DNA from: Sva-07 sp963741755
GTDB lineage: Bacteria > Actinomycetota > Acidimicrobiia > Acidimicrobiales > Ilumatobacteraceae
Assembly: GCA_963741755.1 (NCBI GenBank)
Contig: CAVUJG010000011.1
Coordinates: forward strand, 90,199-154,198
Length of the DNA: 64,000 nucleotides
Reading direction: 5' to 3'
Under the pieces are notes generated by a model. That model had not been told where the DNA came from. It worked only from the letters and a program-made list of their open reading frames with translations, and did no database searches. Positions 20,335 to 30,765 of this stretch are shown one piece after another. The position numbers were made by a program, and so were the translations under genes. Positions within the stretch are counted from its first letter, which is position 1. Every line of letters begins with the position of its first letter.

Positions 20335-23171
20335 TTACAGAAACTCAGGTTTGCGTTGCATTCCGGTGAGGCGGGCCACCAGAAGTGCAACGCAAACGGG
20401 AGGGGGCGACTCGGTCAGGGCGAGGCTCGTCACCGATCCGCCGGCGGTGGATCGCAGCATGTTGATGTCGAACTCGCTCGGCAGGTACTTGATCGTGCGG
20501 TACGAGTTGCCGGAGTTCGGCAGGCCCACGGCCATGATCCGGTTGTAGCGGGTGCCGTCGTAGGCGAATTCCTCGAGGAACGGCTGCTGACCAGCGCCCC
20601 AGTTGACGACCACCGAATCGGCGGTCTGCTGCGTGCTCCCGAGGGTGGCGCCACCAGGGGCGGCGTTCGAGAACTGCCACAGCAGCGTTGCCGTGCCCGC
20701 CGCGACGTCGATCTCGTAGGCGACGGCACGTGGGCTGCAGCTCGCGCCCGGCTGCGGCCTGGTTGTCGAGCATCGTCAGCACGTTGCCGTTCAACCGGGC
20801 GTCGTGCGGCCGCTTCGGTCCCCCGCAGGTGTCGTCGCCGACGATCGTCAGTTGCGGTGCGGGCGGTCCTGCCGGTCGAGGTTCCTCGCCGGCGGCGTGC
20901 CGAGCGTCCACTCGACATTGCCGGTGGCATGGTCGATGCGGAAGACGCCGTCCATGTGTCGGACCGTGACGACGTAGTCGCCGTCGGCTTCGACGGTCGA
21001 TCGCATTGATGTGGAACACGTCCCAGGCGTCGGGAAATCCGCGAAACTCCAGCCGGCGGGGCTGCGACTCGTCGAAGTTCATGCGGGAAGGTCGACGGGC
21101 TCGGGTTGAAGTGGTCGTTCATCTTCCACGTCCACAGGTGTGCCCGCCCGTCGACCTCCTGGATCACACCGTCGCGAGTACGTGTCCGACGGTTCGTTCC
21201 ACCGGGCATTCCGGACAAGTTCACATCGGACTTGATCGGATAGCTGATCTGAGCTCGGCCATTCGGGCAATGGCCGTCGGAAGCTCGACGTAGTCGTGGT
21301 GATCGGTCAGCAGCGCCGGTCGATCGGTCTGGTGCTTGACCGTCGGCGGTGCCCTGCAGGTTGGTGAGCCAGTAACCCTGATTCGGGTCGATCCCGAACG
21401 GACCGTACGAAGGCGTGAATGCCAGGCGACCGTCGGACAGCTTCTTCGCGTCCATCATCGAGGCCGGCGTGCGCTTGTACCAGACCGGGGCGCCGTAGTG
21501 ATCGAGGATCATCACGAACGGACCGTTGAGCGCCGGGTTCGGACTCGCGAAACCAGACGTCGTCAGGTACCAGCCGGCACTCGGGTTGCCGGGGCGCAGG
21601 ACCTCGAGGCGAGGGAAATCGGTCGGCACGCAGCGGAAGTGATAGTTGCTGGGCGACACCTTCACGGGTCGTTGCCAAATCCACCGGCTGGTCGGTGGCC
21701 AGCACGAAGCTGGTCGTACCCGTGCCGACCGCCGCCGGGGTTCCACCTGCGACCGACAACGTGGCCGAGGTGAACGGCAGGAGGTCGATGCTCATGGTGA
21801 CACTCGACGTACCGCCGCCGGCGGTGGTACCCGCACCGCACTCGATGACGTAATCCGTGGCCGCCGGCATTGAATGGCGGCCATGCCGGCTTGTCGAACG
21901 ACAGCCGCTCGAGCGGCGAACCCGTCGGTCCCGTCATCACGGCGAACACGTCGACGATCACGTTGGTCGGCACCGACGACACGATGCACACGCGCCGGTC
22001 CACGCCGAGTTCGATCGTGGCGAGGTTCGTCGCGGCTTCACCGGCGACGTAGTTGAGCGTCGAGACATTGGGCACCGTCCCACCGCACGGATACGCCGTC
22101 AGGAATCCAGCTCCCGCCGCGTCAGTCGACACGAAGTTGAGCATCACCGCTGCCGCGTCCGCGGCGCCGGCCTGACCGGCCACCGGGTCGAACGAGCGCA
22201 CCTCACCGGCAGCGAGTGGCTGCAGCGGACCGCCGATCCCATTGCGACTGTCGACGACCCGGCGCCCAGCCGTGGGCACCACGCTCGCGGTCGGCCCAAA
22301 GCCCGGCGCCGATGCATAGAAGCCGGTCACGTCGACGATCACATGGACCGTGGTGTCGGCGATCACGCACAGTGTGTTGCCCGCCCCGAGCCCAACGATT
22401 GCGCCCACAGCGCGCGCTTCGCCAGTCTTGAAGTTCACGTTGGAGGCCGTCGGTGCCGGCTGTCCACAGGGGAACGCCGTCATGAAACCGGGTCGCACCG
22501 CGTTGGCCGCCGTCAAGTTCACCGACCGCGGCGGACGAGTTCGCCGGGATCACCGACGACGGGATCCGGACCTCACGAACCTGCAGCGGACTCAGCGCAG
22601 TGAGACCGGGCTGCCGGCTGTCGTAGATGCGTTGCGGGGCGATCGACCCGAACCGGTTCGGCCCATCCGACCACCATCCACTGAGATCGATGATCAGGTC
22701 GGAGCGCCCGTGACTGAAGATGCAGACCTGCCGGTTCGCGTCGGGAATCGCAACGACCAGGTTGGGAGTCGCGAATGCGGCGCGGGCGTTGAGGTTCGAC
22801 GTGTCCGGGCGACCCGCCGCGCACGGGTACACCGTGAAGTAGTCGACGTCGCTGTTGACCGCGGTCATCGAGAACGCCACCGCCTGAGCGGTCGAGGGGA
22901 TGTCAGCGCCGATGTTGACGACCATCGTGCACCCTCGGTCGATCGGCGCACGAACGCCGCCGATGTTGTTGCGCGTGTCGATCAGGCGAACAGGATTGAT
23001 CGGCGTGTAGCTCAACAGCGGGGACGTGGTGGCCGCTCCGCCGGTCGGTTGCGGGGCGCAGGTGACGGTCGCAGTCGCCGCCTGGACTGGCGAAGACGTT
23101 CCCACCACCACCGGTACGACGACGCTGAGCATGCTGGCAACCACGGCGAGTGGCGCAACGATCCGTTTCAT
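20335..23171 (-). CDS. Secreted arylsulfotransferase-like protein with N-terminal DTR repeats, heavily frameshifted
   Basis: About 945 residues from ATG 23171, whose signal peptide is IVAPLAVVASMLSVVVPVVV. Three repeats of about 130 residues follow, each starting with a D(T/S)R motif: PINPVRLIDTRNNIGG, APQRIYDSRQPGL and GRRVVDSRNGIGG, each with a YPC/FPCG block and a VIVDV(T/F) end. The C-terminal half is an arylsulfotransferase (ASST) propeller: VMILDHYGAPVWYKRTP, LTDHHDYVELP, WDVFHINAI, GDYVVTVRHMDGVFRID and LFWQ-like blades up to FEEFAYDGTRYNRIMAVGLP. The frame changes near 22510, 21870, 21650, 21330, 21250, 21090, 21000 and 20760, so at least eight indels. A 12-bp inverted repeat falls inside its last codons. 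Either a true pseudogene or a badly assembled stretch. Confidence 0.6.
20349..20397. terminator. Inverted repeat, possible bidirectional terminator
   Basis: GTTTGCGTTGCA (20349-20360) pairs exactly with TGCAACGCAAAC (20386-20397), with a further GGTG/CACC pair inside. It lies between the beta-propeller gene (stop 20334) and the convergent arylsulfotransferase frame, which reads through it; that suggests the real stop of that gene is slightly upstream and lost to a frameshift. Confidence 0.5.
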
Positions 23172-23246
23172 CGAGCGCCGAACGTAGCTGCTCCCAGGCC
23201 GCGATCGCAGTCGGCCGTACACGACGTGTCAGGCACGGCGTGTACG

Positions 23247-24941
<1,695 letters not shown>

Positions 24942-25009
24942 GGCGTTGTCCAGTATGGACGGCGCCGCCTCGTTCGCTGCAGACAGTTCGACCGGAGTAC
25001 AACGTGGAG

Positions 25010-25738
25010 ATGACTCCACTCGAGATCGTTCAGCAGACCTCTCCGACCATCAACCAGGCCGGCAATCGCTTCTACTTCGATGCCGACACGATGGCGAAGG
25101 GCAAGGAACTCGGCCTCGATGGGTTCCGGTTCTATTTCCTCGGCCGCGGCGGCGTGCTGGGCGATGTCGACCCGGCGGTGATCGTGTCGGCCTTCGGCTA
25201 TTTCAGCCCTGGGGTCGTCGAACTGATGTGGGATTCCGCGAGGCAGATCATGGCCCCACGGGAAGCGGCGAGCGAGTACCTCGCCTGCGCTGATCGCTTC
25301 GGTATCGCCAAGCTCGACGGCATCGACGTCCTCGACGGGTTCAACGACGCTGCCGAGGCGATCGTCGCGTCGGTCGATCGATCGGCGCTGCCGCTGTTCG
25401 CCGGCGTCGCCGCTGAACCGCTCCCCGACCACCCGGCAGCACGCGCCTACCGCAACGTGTGCATCCTGCGAGAGCTGCGCGGCAGCATCCACCTCCTGGC
25501 GATCGTCGCCACGGGCGTCTCCCCACTGGTCGCCCACACGATCCGGCGACCCGACGATGTCACGTCATTCGGATGGGAGTCCGCGCCCGACATCTCCGAC
25601 GACGACCGCGCCCGCCTCGACGTCGCCGACGAACTCACCGATCGCCTGCTCGTCCGGTCGGTCGAGGCCCTCAGCGACGCCCAGCGTGACGCCTTCGTCA
25701 CCGGCGTCGAGGTGATCGGCGCCCACCTCGACTGCTGA
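25010..25738 (+). CDS. SCO6745 family protein
   Basis: 242 residues from ATG 25010 (a GTG at 25004 is the alternative). The pattern fits actinobacterial SCO6745-type proteins: FDADTMAKGKELGLDGFRFY, then YFLGRGGVLGDVDPAVIVSA, a middle helix ending FGYFSPGVVELMW, and HTIRRPDDVTSFGW near residue 175. These all-alpha proteins share a winged-helix-like core, but no enzyme activity is established. Divergent from glnS (68-bp gap). Two 38-bp palindromes follow its stop. Confidence 0.8.
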   Translation: MTPLEIVQQTSPTINQAGNRFYFDADTMAKGKELGLDGFRFYFLGRGGVLGDVDPAVIVSAFGYFSPGVVELMWDSARQIMAPREAASEYLACADRFGIAKLDGIDVLDGFNDAAEAIVASVDRSALPLFAGVAAEPLPDHPAARAYRNVCILRELRGSIHLLAIVATGVSPLVAHTIRRPDDVTSFGWESAPDISDDDRARLDVADELTDRLLVRSVEALSDAQRDAFVTGVEVIGAHLDC

Positions 25739-25752
25739 CCCCGCCACCCTGC

Positions 25753-25790
25753 GATGAGCGAACCGACCGCATACGGCGGTTTCGCTCATC
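25753..25790. repeat. 38-bp dispersed palindrome, copy 3
   Basis: Same element as 6926 and 6987 with a few substitutions (core CCGCATACGG). The outer arms GATGAGC/GCTCATC are perfect. It lies 15 bp after the SCO6745 stop. Confidence 0.85.
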
Positions 25791-25813
25791 GCTGGCAGGG
25801 TTTCGGACCGACC

Positions 25814-25851
25814 GATGAGCGAACCGACCGGATACGGCGGTTTGGCTCATC
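25814..25851. repeat. 38-bp dispersed palindrome, copy 4
   Basis: Follows copy 3 after a 23-bp spacer, exactly the spacing of copies 1 and 2; core CCGGATACGG. Located in the gap before the convergent ferredoxin-MBL gene. Confidence 0.85.
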
Positions 25852-25958
25852 GCAACTCGAGGCCGCACATGGAACGAGACCCGCCGAAAGCGGGCCTCGA
25901 TGCTGAGTTTCGTGGCAGCCTCCGTCTCGGTGTGTGCCGGCGCGTGCGTCGTGCAGCT

Positions 25959-27287
25959 TCAGACGGAGCGCATGACGAGCACGATTCCGACGACCGCGGC
26001 GCCGAGGCCTGCTATGGCGAACGTGGCGAGGGTTCTGATGCGGGTTCTTCCTTGGCCTGGCTCGTAGTCGGTGAGGTACGGGCGGGCGGCTCGGGGGAGG
26101 AGCCATGCGTCCTGACACGGCCCGCCGACGGCCATGACGAATCGCGCCAGACGGCCCTTGGGCTTGGCCCGGCTCTGAACGAAAGGAATCCATCGTGGCA
26201 GCGGCACGTTCCCTGGGGGTTGCGCGCGCATCCACGCCACGGTGCGCTCGAGTTCGGCGGTGGTGGCAGGCGCATCGGCTGGCCCGTCGAGGCGCGTCCA
26301 TTCCCCGTGCCCGGGAAGCACCCAGCGAAAGCTCAGGTGACCGGCACGAGCCCACGCGGCGAGCTGCTCGATGGAATCGGTCTGTCGTTCCCAGTCCTCC
26401 CAGCACTGGAGCCGGTGGCCGATGAGGTGACCGTGCGACGTCGAGTAGGCGAGGTGGTCGCCGGTGAACAGGACACGCTGGTCGTAGAGCAGGCACAGCC
26501 CGCCCGGGGTGTGGCCGGGCTGGGGCAGGACCACGAGTGTGTGCTGTGAGATCGCCGACGGGTCGACAGGTGAGCCGTCCAGCGTGCAGGGCCCGCGATC
26601 GGACGGGATCATGACCTCGACGTCGGTGGTCTTGTCGGTGAAGGGCGTCTGGAAACGGTTGACGTCGTCGCGGCCCAGGACTCGGCGGGCGCCGGGGAAG
26701 CGGGCTGCGTAGTCGGCATGGTGTTGCACGTGGTCCTTGTGGGTCAGGAAGATCGTTCGCACCCCGCCGTGCGCGTCGAGCCACTCGAACAGCTCGTCGT
26801 TCGGGCGCGGAAGGTCGACGAGAACACCGCCGTTGGGGTGTTCGATGAAGTAGGCGAAGGCGCCGTAGTTCGATTTCGACGGCTGACCGAGCGCCCAGAC
26901 ATCCTCGTCGAGTCGGCGGGGCCAGGCTCCCCAGATGGGCCTGTGGTCGCCGCTGTTCCGCTTGACGTGCGGTTTGCCGAGTCGGATGGCCCCGAAACCG
27001 CAGGCCGCCGCCGCCGTGCGGGCGGCGTCGTATTCGTCTTGGGTGCTCGGCTGGCCGATGACCCCGGTGAAGGCGCCTGGTTCCCACGTACCCTCCTGCG
27101 GCGTCGGTCCTACGCCATCGGTCCCGGGTGCGCGGACTTCGCCGAAGATCTCGGGAGCGATGTTGCGGCAGGTTCCGCCGCCGCAGCACTTCCTGGTGAT
27201 GAACACCTCGGCGAGCGGCCGCTCGGCTCGCGGTGACGAGTTCGACCGGGATGCGTCGATCGATGTGGTGTCGGCTTGGTTGGTCAT
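25959..27287 (-). CDS. Ferredoxin-domain / metallo-beta-lactamase-fold fusion with C-terminal membrane anchor
   Basis: 442 residues from ATG 27287, which overlaps the TetR stop (ATGA). Residues about 24-110 form a single-cluster ferredoxin-like domain: FITRKCCGGGTCRNIAPEIF and, at its end, AAAACGFGAIRLGKP. The MBL domain follows with FLTHKDHVQHHADYA (HxxDH-type metal motif), PQPGHTPGGLCLL, FTGDHLAYS and LPGHGEW as further ligands. A final hydrophobic helix (FAIAGLGAAVVGIVLVMRSV) anchors the C-terminus. It is probably a membrane-attached hydrolase or oxidoreductase whose metal site is linked to an Fe-S cluster; the substrate is unknown. Its TetR partner suggests induction by a small molecule. 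Confidence 0.78.
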   Translation of the reverse strand: MTNQADTTSIDASRSNSSPRAERPLAEVFITRKCCGGGTCRNIAPEIFGEVRAPGTDGVGPTPQEGTWEPGAFTGVIGQPSTQDEYDAARTAAAACGFGAIRLGKPHVKRNSGDHRPIWGAWPRRLDEDVWALGQPSKSNYGAFAYFIEHPNGGVLVDLPRPNDELFEWLDAHGGVRTIFLTHKDHVQHHADYAARFPGARRVLGRDDVNRFQTPFTDKTTDVEVMIPSDRGPCTLDGSPVDPSAISQHTLVVLPQPGHTPGGLCLLYDQRVLFTGDHLAYSTSHGHLIGHRLQCWEDWERQTDSIEQLAAWARAGHLSFRWVLPGHGEWTRLDGPADAPATTAELERTVAWMRAQPPGNVPLPRWIPFVQSRAKPKGRLARFVMAVGGPCQDAWLLPRAARPYLTDYEPGQGRTRIRTLATFAIAGLGAAVVGIVLVMRSV

Positions 27288-27883
27288 GAGCTGCCATTTC
27301 CGGGGGCGGGTTGGAGGAGCAGGATTCGAAGGGCGTCTCGGATCCGTGCGCCGAGCTCGGTCACGGTCCAGCCGCGGAGATCGATCAGCTCCGTCGTGGT
27401 GGTCGGTGTGATCAGCGTGGCGGCCACGTCGGTCGCTGTCTCCACGGTCCACTCGTCGCGTAGCAGTCCCTCGGCATGCAGCCGGGTGATCACATGACGC
27501 ATCAACGGTCGGCGACCCTGGGACCGGCTCTCGAAGTGCTTCTCGATCTCGGGGTCGTTCCGACGCTCGACGTCGATGGCGGCGGCCAGACGCCTGATCT
27601 GTGGAGTCCATGCCATGTGGAGATCGACGAGCCGATCGAGCGCCTCGGTCGCGGACGGCGCCTGATAGATCGCGTCGTACAGCTCCTGGGTCGCGAGCTC
27701 TGCCTGGGCTCGGTCGGCGACGGAGACAAAGATGTCAGCACGACTGCTGAAGTGAGCGTGGACCGTCTGGCGGGTTACTCCCGCCCACGCCGCAACGTCG
27801 GCGTAGGTGAAGTCGGTGCTCGGCGTCACGTGCAGCTGCTCCCACACGGCGGAGACGATCCGTTCGCGAGCGCTCGGTGCCAT
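27284..27883 (-). CDS. TetR/AcrR family transcriptional regulator
   Basis: 199 residues. N-terminal HTH: ARERIVSAVWEQLHVTPSTD, YADVAAWAGVTRQTVHAHFS and SRADIFVSV, the standard TetR three-helix pattern. The C-terminal ligand domain contains AWTPQIRRLAAAIDVERRND. Co-translated with the ferredoxin-MBL gene, and a palindromic operator lies just upstream (27910-27939), so it most likely represses its own operon and is released by a ligand related to the enzyme's substrate. Confidence 0.9.
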   Translation of the reverse strand: MAPSARERIVSAVWEQLHVTPSTDFTYADVAAWAGVTRQTVHAHFSSRADIFVSVADRAQAELATQELYDAIYQAPSATEALDRLVDLHMAWTPQIRRLAAAIDVERRNDPEIEKHFESRSQGRRPLMRHVITRLHAEGLLRDEWTVETATDVAATLITPTTTTELIDLRGWTVTELGARIRDALRILLLQPAPGNGSS

Positions 27884-27909
27884 GGTGACAGCGTCGCGCT
27901 ACTCTTACA

Positions 27910-27939
27910 GTCTGTCAAGCACATACAGACAATGTGTCT
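27910..27939. promoter_or_regulatory. Probable TetR operator
   Basis: GTCTGT (27910-27915) and ACAGAC (27925-27930) form an inverted repeat with a 9-bp spacer. Overlapping it, AGACA-ATG-TGTCT (27927-27939) is a second perfect palindrome. It starts 27 bp upstream of the TetR start codon, the usual place for autoregulation. Confidence 0.6.
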
Positions 27940-28269
27940 ATATGTCGCCGTCGGGGCCTGCCGAACTCCGCTGGTGGCACCGTTGGCTGCGCCTCGCCTT
28001 CGCCGTCGATGAGCATGCGAATGTCGTCGGTGCGGTGCCTCGCTGTCGCGAGGAAGTCGGGGTACTGGAAGTGGGTATCGAGAGCCTCGGCCAGGAACGC
28101 TGTCTGTTCGGACGGATTCCCGCCGAACGACCACGGGTGATCAGTCCCCTGCGCAACGCCTGAGGAGAAAGAGGTCCGAGCGATTGGCGATTCCGTCCCC
28201 CATGGCGGATCCCGCATCGGAGATCTGCGTCTGCCAGACCGTCGCTTTCGACTGATCGAGCAGGGTGAG
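27940..28269. other. Intergenic region without a supported gene
   Basis: No complete gene is supported. On the minus strand one stretch (about 27990-28150) reads SFGGNPSEQTAFLAEALDTH in a protein-like way, but it has no start or family match and may be a remnant. Confidence 0.4.
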
Positions 28270-29484
28270 TCAAACACCCTTCGGGTTGTCTTCGGTCGGA
28301 CTGGCGAACAAGGCGTCGCCCTCGGCGGTCGTCCCGCCGAAGTCCCACGGGTCCTGCTCATCACGCTCGGTCCACGTGGTCGTCCAGATCACATCCCCGG
28401 TTGCGGTGTCCAACAACGAAACACCCTCGCTCGATACGACATGAGCCGCACCAGGGCGGGGCAACCCGACCTGTATCGACCACGATGTCTCCTGGGGGAG
28501 GGAGGACCCGGCGAACTGCCAGAGCTGGGCTCCCGTCGCCGGATCGAGACCGATCACCTCGATCCCATCCGAAGCCATTGCCACCACGACGTCAGATGCG
28601 AGGACATAGGGAAGCGCCCGGTCGCTCCCGGCTGCGGCGGGCGCCTCCCAGCGGGTCGTTCCATCGCTGGCGTCCAGTGCCAACATCACCGCACCATCGG
28701 CGTCGAAGCCCGGAACGACCACGATGTCCTCGCCAGTGACGAACGCACCGTTGAAGCGGCTCTGAGCAAGGACCGTGGACCACCGAGTCGCCCCCGTGGC
28801 TGGGTCGATGCCCTCGTACGTGACGTCTCCGGGCCCGTCGATCGTAGCGATCACGAACACCTCGGCGGACGGGGCGATGCCAACGACGACGCCACGTTCA
28901 GGCGTGAACGTCCAACGAACCATCCCGCTCGACGGTTCGACTCCCAACACCGATCCCGAGCGAGGAAGAGCGACAGTCCCCTCGATCTCACCGAACTGCA
29001 TGGACCGCACCCAGCCGTAGTTCGGCACATCCGAGGGCGCGGTAGGCCATGGTTCCGTACGCCACAATTCGATGCCGGACGTCCGATCCCATGCGGCCTC
29101 GACATTGAGACCTCGACAGTCAGAGCCGAACCCGATCACGACGTCATCGAGCGCGAGGACCGACCTCACCGAGGCAAGCTGAGCGTCGCCCGCCGACCAC
29201 CGGGCGGTCCCCTCCACCGGATCGACGTCGACCAGCGATTCATCGCCGATATCGCTGACGACTGCGTGATCTTGCGGGGCCTCCGTCGACTCCGACACCG
29301 GAAACGAGCCAGCAATGGTCGAGGCAACCGTCTGGTCGTCGGGAGTCGTGGAGACGAGCGGTGCCGTGGATTCGAACGGTGCCGTGGAGTCGGCGGCGCC
29401 ACACGCGGCCAACACGACCAGGGCCCCGAGGGCGATCAAGAGGCATCGAGGAACCGTGCAAACCTGGAACGAACGCACCGTCAC
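28270..29484 (-). CDS. PQQ-like beta-propeller lipoprotein
   Basis: 404 residues. Lipoprotein signal CLLIALGALVVLAACGAADS (lipobox LAAC), Ser/Thr-rich linker, then repeated blades of the PQQ/WD-like type in which 'G..lW' or 'tG...W' recur: VEGTARWSAGDAQLASV, TSGIELWRTEPWP, SSGMVRWTFTPERGVVVG, ATGATRWSTVLAQ, SDGTTRWEAPAAAG, ATGAQLWQFAGSS and ATGDVIWTTTWTERDEQ. That is seven or more blades. There is no evidence for an actual PQQ site or dehydrogenase residues, so it is better read as a BamB/outer-surface scaffold-like propeller. Monocistronic. Confidence 0.82.
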   Translation of the reverse strand: MTVRSFQVCTVPRCLLIALGALVVLAACGAADSTAPFESTAPLVSTTPDDQTVASTIAGSFPVSESTEAPQDHAVVSDIGDESLVDVDPVEGTARWSAGDAQLASVRSVLALDDVVIGFGSDCRGLNVEAAWDRTSGIELWRTEPWPTAPSDVPNYGWVRSMQFGEIEGTVALPRSGSVLGVEPSSGMVRWTFTPERGVVVGIAPSAEVFVIATIDGPGDVTYEGIDPATGATRWSTVLAQSRFNGAFVTGEDIVVVPGFDADGAVMLALDASDGTTRWEAPAAAGSDRALPYVLASDVVVAMASDGIEVIGLDPATGAQLWQFAGSSLPQETSWSIQVGLPRPGAAHVVSSEGVSLLDTATGDVIWTTTWTERDEQDPWDFGGTTAEGDALFASPTEDNPKGV

Positions 29485-29493
29485 ATGGTAAGC

Positions 29494-30015
29494 CGAGCGA
29501 CTGACCCGGTGTCCACGCTGAGCTCGCCGGACAACGAGGGTGGGGTCATCGCTCGGGCAAGCTCCAGGGTGATGGTGGTATCAGCCGAACGTGCAGGCTG
29601 TGCGCGACATCGGTAGGTCCGATCTGTCCCCGCTCCTTGCTCCCGCCCGGCGATGTCGGAGCAGCAACGCCCTTCTCGCGCCGCACTTCCCGCGCGCTGT
29701 GACGGCTGGACGGGTGTAGCCCGGAGCTCATGACGCGATCACCGTCAGTGTTCGATTGGTGCGTCCTCGACGCCGTGATCGAGCGGGCGCCGTGGACCGA
29801 AGTCGCACACCGGCAACGTGCGGACGAGCGGGTTACGGAGCGGAGGTTGTGTGTGGATCGCGGTGCGAAGGAATGCGGGTTCACGTTCGGGTCTGTGCCG
29901 CTGCGGCAAACGTCGATATGCGACCTTGAGCCGATGTCTGGTGCCCGGCGCTCGTGTCGGAGATGGGTGCGTGTCCCCACTCGCCAAGACAGGCTGTCGC
30001 ACTACCATCAACTCG
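29494..30015. other. Intergenic region, nothing recognised
   Basis: About 520 bp without a supported gene. Open frames here lack family similarity and consistent codon bias on both strands. No clear terminator or repeat. Confidence 0.4.
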
Positions 30016-30528
30016 ATGGACGAGGAGCGGGACGACGTCTATGTGACGCCGGTTGGCGACCCCAATCCCGACGATGTGGCAGCCTTCTGGGAGCGCTACC
30101 TGCGCACGGCCGGCTCGGTGCCATCACCGTCGGTGCCGCCTGCGTGGTGCTTCGGCGACACCGTCGAGTTGGCAGATGAGCTGATCGAACTGGTCGTGCG
30201 AGGTCCCAAGCGCGCGACGGCCGCAGCGGTAGCCGAGTACGAGGCCGACGGCGACCCGATTCCCGCCGTCGGCGACCTCTCCATCGCGACTGATGGCTCG
30301 ATGCGGCCCAGGGCGTTGTTGGAGACGACCGAGGTCCGCGTCGGGCCGCTGTCGTCGGTCGATGAGCAGTTCGCCTGGGACGAAGGGGAAGGCGACCGGA
30401 CGAGACAGTGGTGGTTGGACGCACACACTTGGTACTTCACACGTGCTTTCGCACGCATGGGGCTGGAGTTCCATCCACACATCGCGGTGGTCTTCGAGCG
30501 TTTTGCCGTGCGCTATCACGAGGACTGA
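30016..30528 (+). CDS. ASCH domain-containing protein
   Basis: 170 residues. The ASCH fold (a PUA-like beta barrel thought to bind RNA) is recognised by FGDTVELADELIELVVRGPK, the KRAT motif in PKRATAAAVAEYEADGDPIP, VGDLSIATDGSMRPRALLET, and the ending WWLDAHTWYFTRAFARMGLE with VVFERFAVRYHED. ATG 30016 is the best start because the domain begins within 20 residues. Single gene; function in the organism is unknown. Confidence 0.85.
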   Translation: MDEERDDVYVTPVGDPNPDDVAAFWERYLRTAGSVPSPSVPPAWCFGDTVELADELIELVVRGPKRATAAAVAEYEADGDPIPAVGDLSIATDGSMRPRALLETTEVRVGPLSSVDEQFAWDEGEGDRTRQWWLDAHTWYFTRAFARMGLEFHPHIAVVFERFAVRYHED

Positions 30529-30765
30529 GTCGAGCAGCCGCTCAATGTCGATGCCGCAGAACGCGCCTCCCGGGCGTCGCGAGTCGAATGTCAGACCGGG
30601 TTTCGCCGTGCTGATCGGCAAACGAACCTCGGCCGGACCGAAACCGGTGATCCCGAAACGCGGCTCGCTGATTTGGTCTGCGCGTTTCTGGGTATGGAGA
30701 CGATCGGTGGGCGGACGACCACATTCCACGCCGGGGCGGCGAGTGTGCCGACGAAAGGAATATTC

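Noticed and set aside
27940..28269. A gene between the TetR operator and the propeller lipoprotein
   Set aside because: One stretch looks protein-like on the minus strand but has no start, no family match and overlaps the operator side.
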